From NCBI GenBank assembly GCA_030699355.1, contig JAUYMZ010000407.1, positions 1-38,424 on the forward strand: a DNA stretch of 38,424 bases, given 5' to 3'. The position numbers and the translations under genes were made by a program. This document shows positions 38,250 to 38,424 of this stretch, piece after piece. The notes under the pieces are model-generated. The model did no database searches and had not been told where the DNA came from. It worked only from the letters and a program-made list of their open reading frames with translations. How positions within the stretch are numbered: position 1 is the stretch's first letter; the number at the start of each line of letters is the position of its first letter. This stretch comes from Bacteroidota bacterium (lineage in GTDB: Bacteria; Bacteroidota; Bacteroidia; UKL13-3).

Positions 38250-38347
38250 TCCCGCATGGGCGGGACTTCGCTAGCGCTCAGCACTGTGGTCTCATGAAAT
38301 AAGTTTACATAAAGTTTGTTGAAAACTTTTAAAAAACAAGTAGATTT

Positions 38348-38424
38348 ATGAGAAAATTTAAAAAAGTGAGGCGAACATTTAGCACAGAATTTAAGAAAGA
38401 AAAGGTAGGTCTTATTGAGCAAGG
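38348..38424 (+). mobile_element. IS3-family transposase OrfA, N-terminal fragment (runs off window)
   Basis: MRKFKKVRRTFSTEFKKEKVGLIEQ, HTH_Tnp_1-type start. Confidence 0.8.

Noticed and set aside
1-38424. CRISPR arrays, tRNA or rRNA genes
   Set aside because: No regularly spaced repeats and no cloverleaf or rRNA-like segments noticed by eye; a tRNA/CRISPR scan would be decisive.

Overview
AT-rich Bacteroidota chromosome segment, read from sequence only. It starts in the 3' end of a CRP/FNR-family regulator. A cbb3-type cytochrome oxidase cluster follows (usp - ccoI - ccoS - fused ccoNO - ccoQ - monoheme ccoP - ccoG - ccoH - TauE/SafE-like). Next come housekeeping genes: glycosyltransferase, pabA/trpG-type amidotransferase, alpha/beta hydrolase, CBS protein, nadK, two tandem PorG/DUF6089-like proteins, uppS, bamA, two ompH/skp genes and murI. 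The most interesting block is 22317-25093 (minus strand). It holds a proteorhodopsin-type proton pump (DTE motif, Met at the tuning site, Gly at the position of the carotenoid-antenna fenestration) followed by one 664-aa ORF. That ORF fuses a complete CrtY lycopene cyclase to a Blh-type beta-carotene 15,15'-dioxygenase, so it looks like a single-polypeptide lycopene-to-retinal enzyme. A hairpin sits between the two genes. Other accessory features are: a duplicated ORF6N gene whose second copy is truncated right after a near-perfect palindrome that covaries between copies; an 18-bp inverted repeat; a HAD-like pseudogene with two in-frame stops; a ParB-like/toxin-tail-like small ORF; and the start of an IS3-type transposase at the right edge. 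The rest is ordinary: fhs, a DUF2339/DUF3999 pair, rocD and a T9SS-sorted secreted protein. No tRNA, rRNA or CRISPR array was seen.
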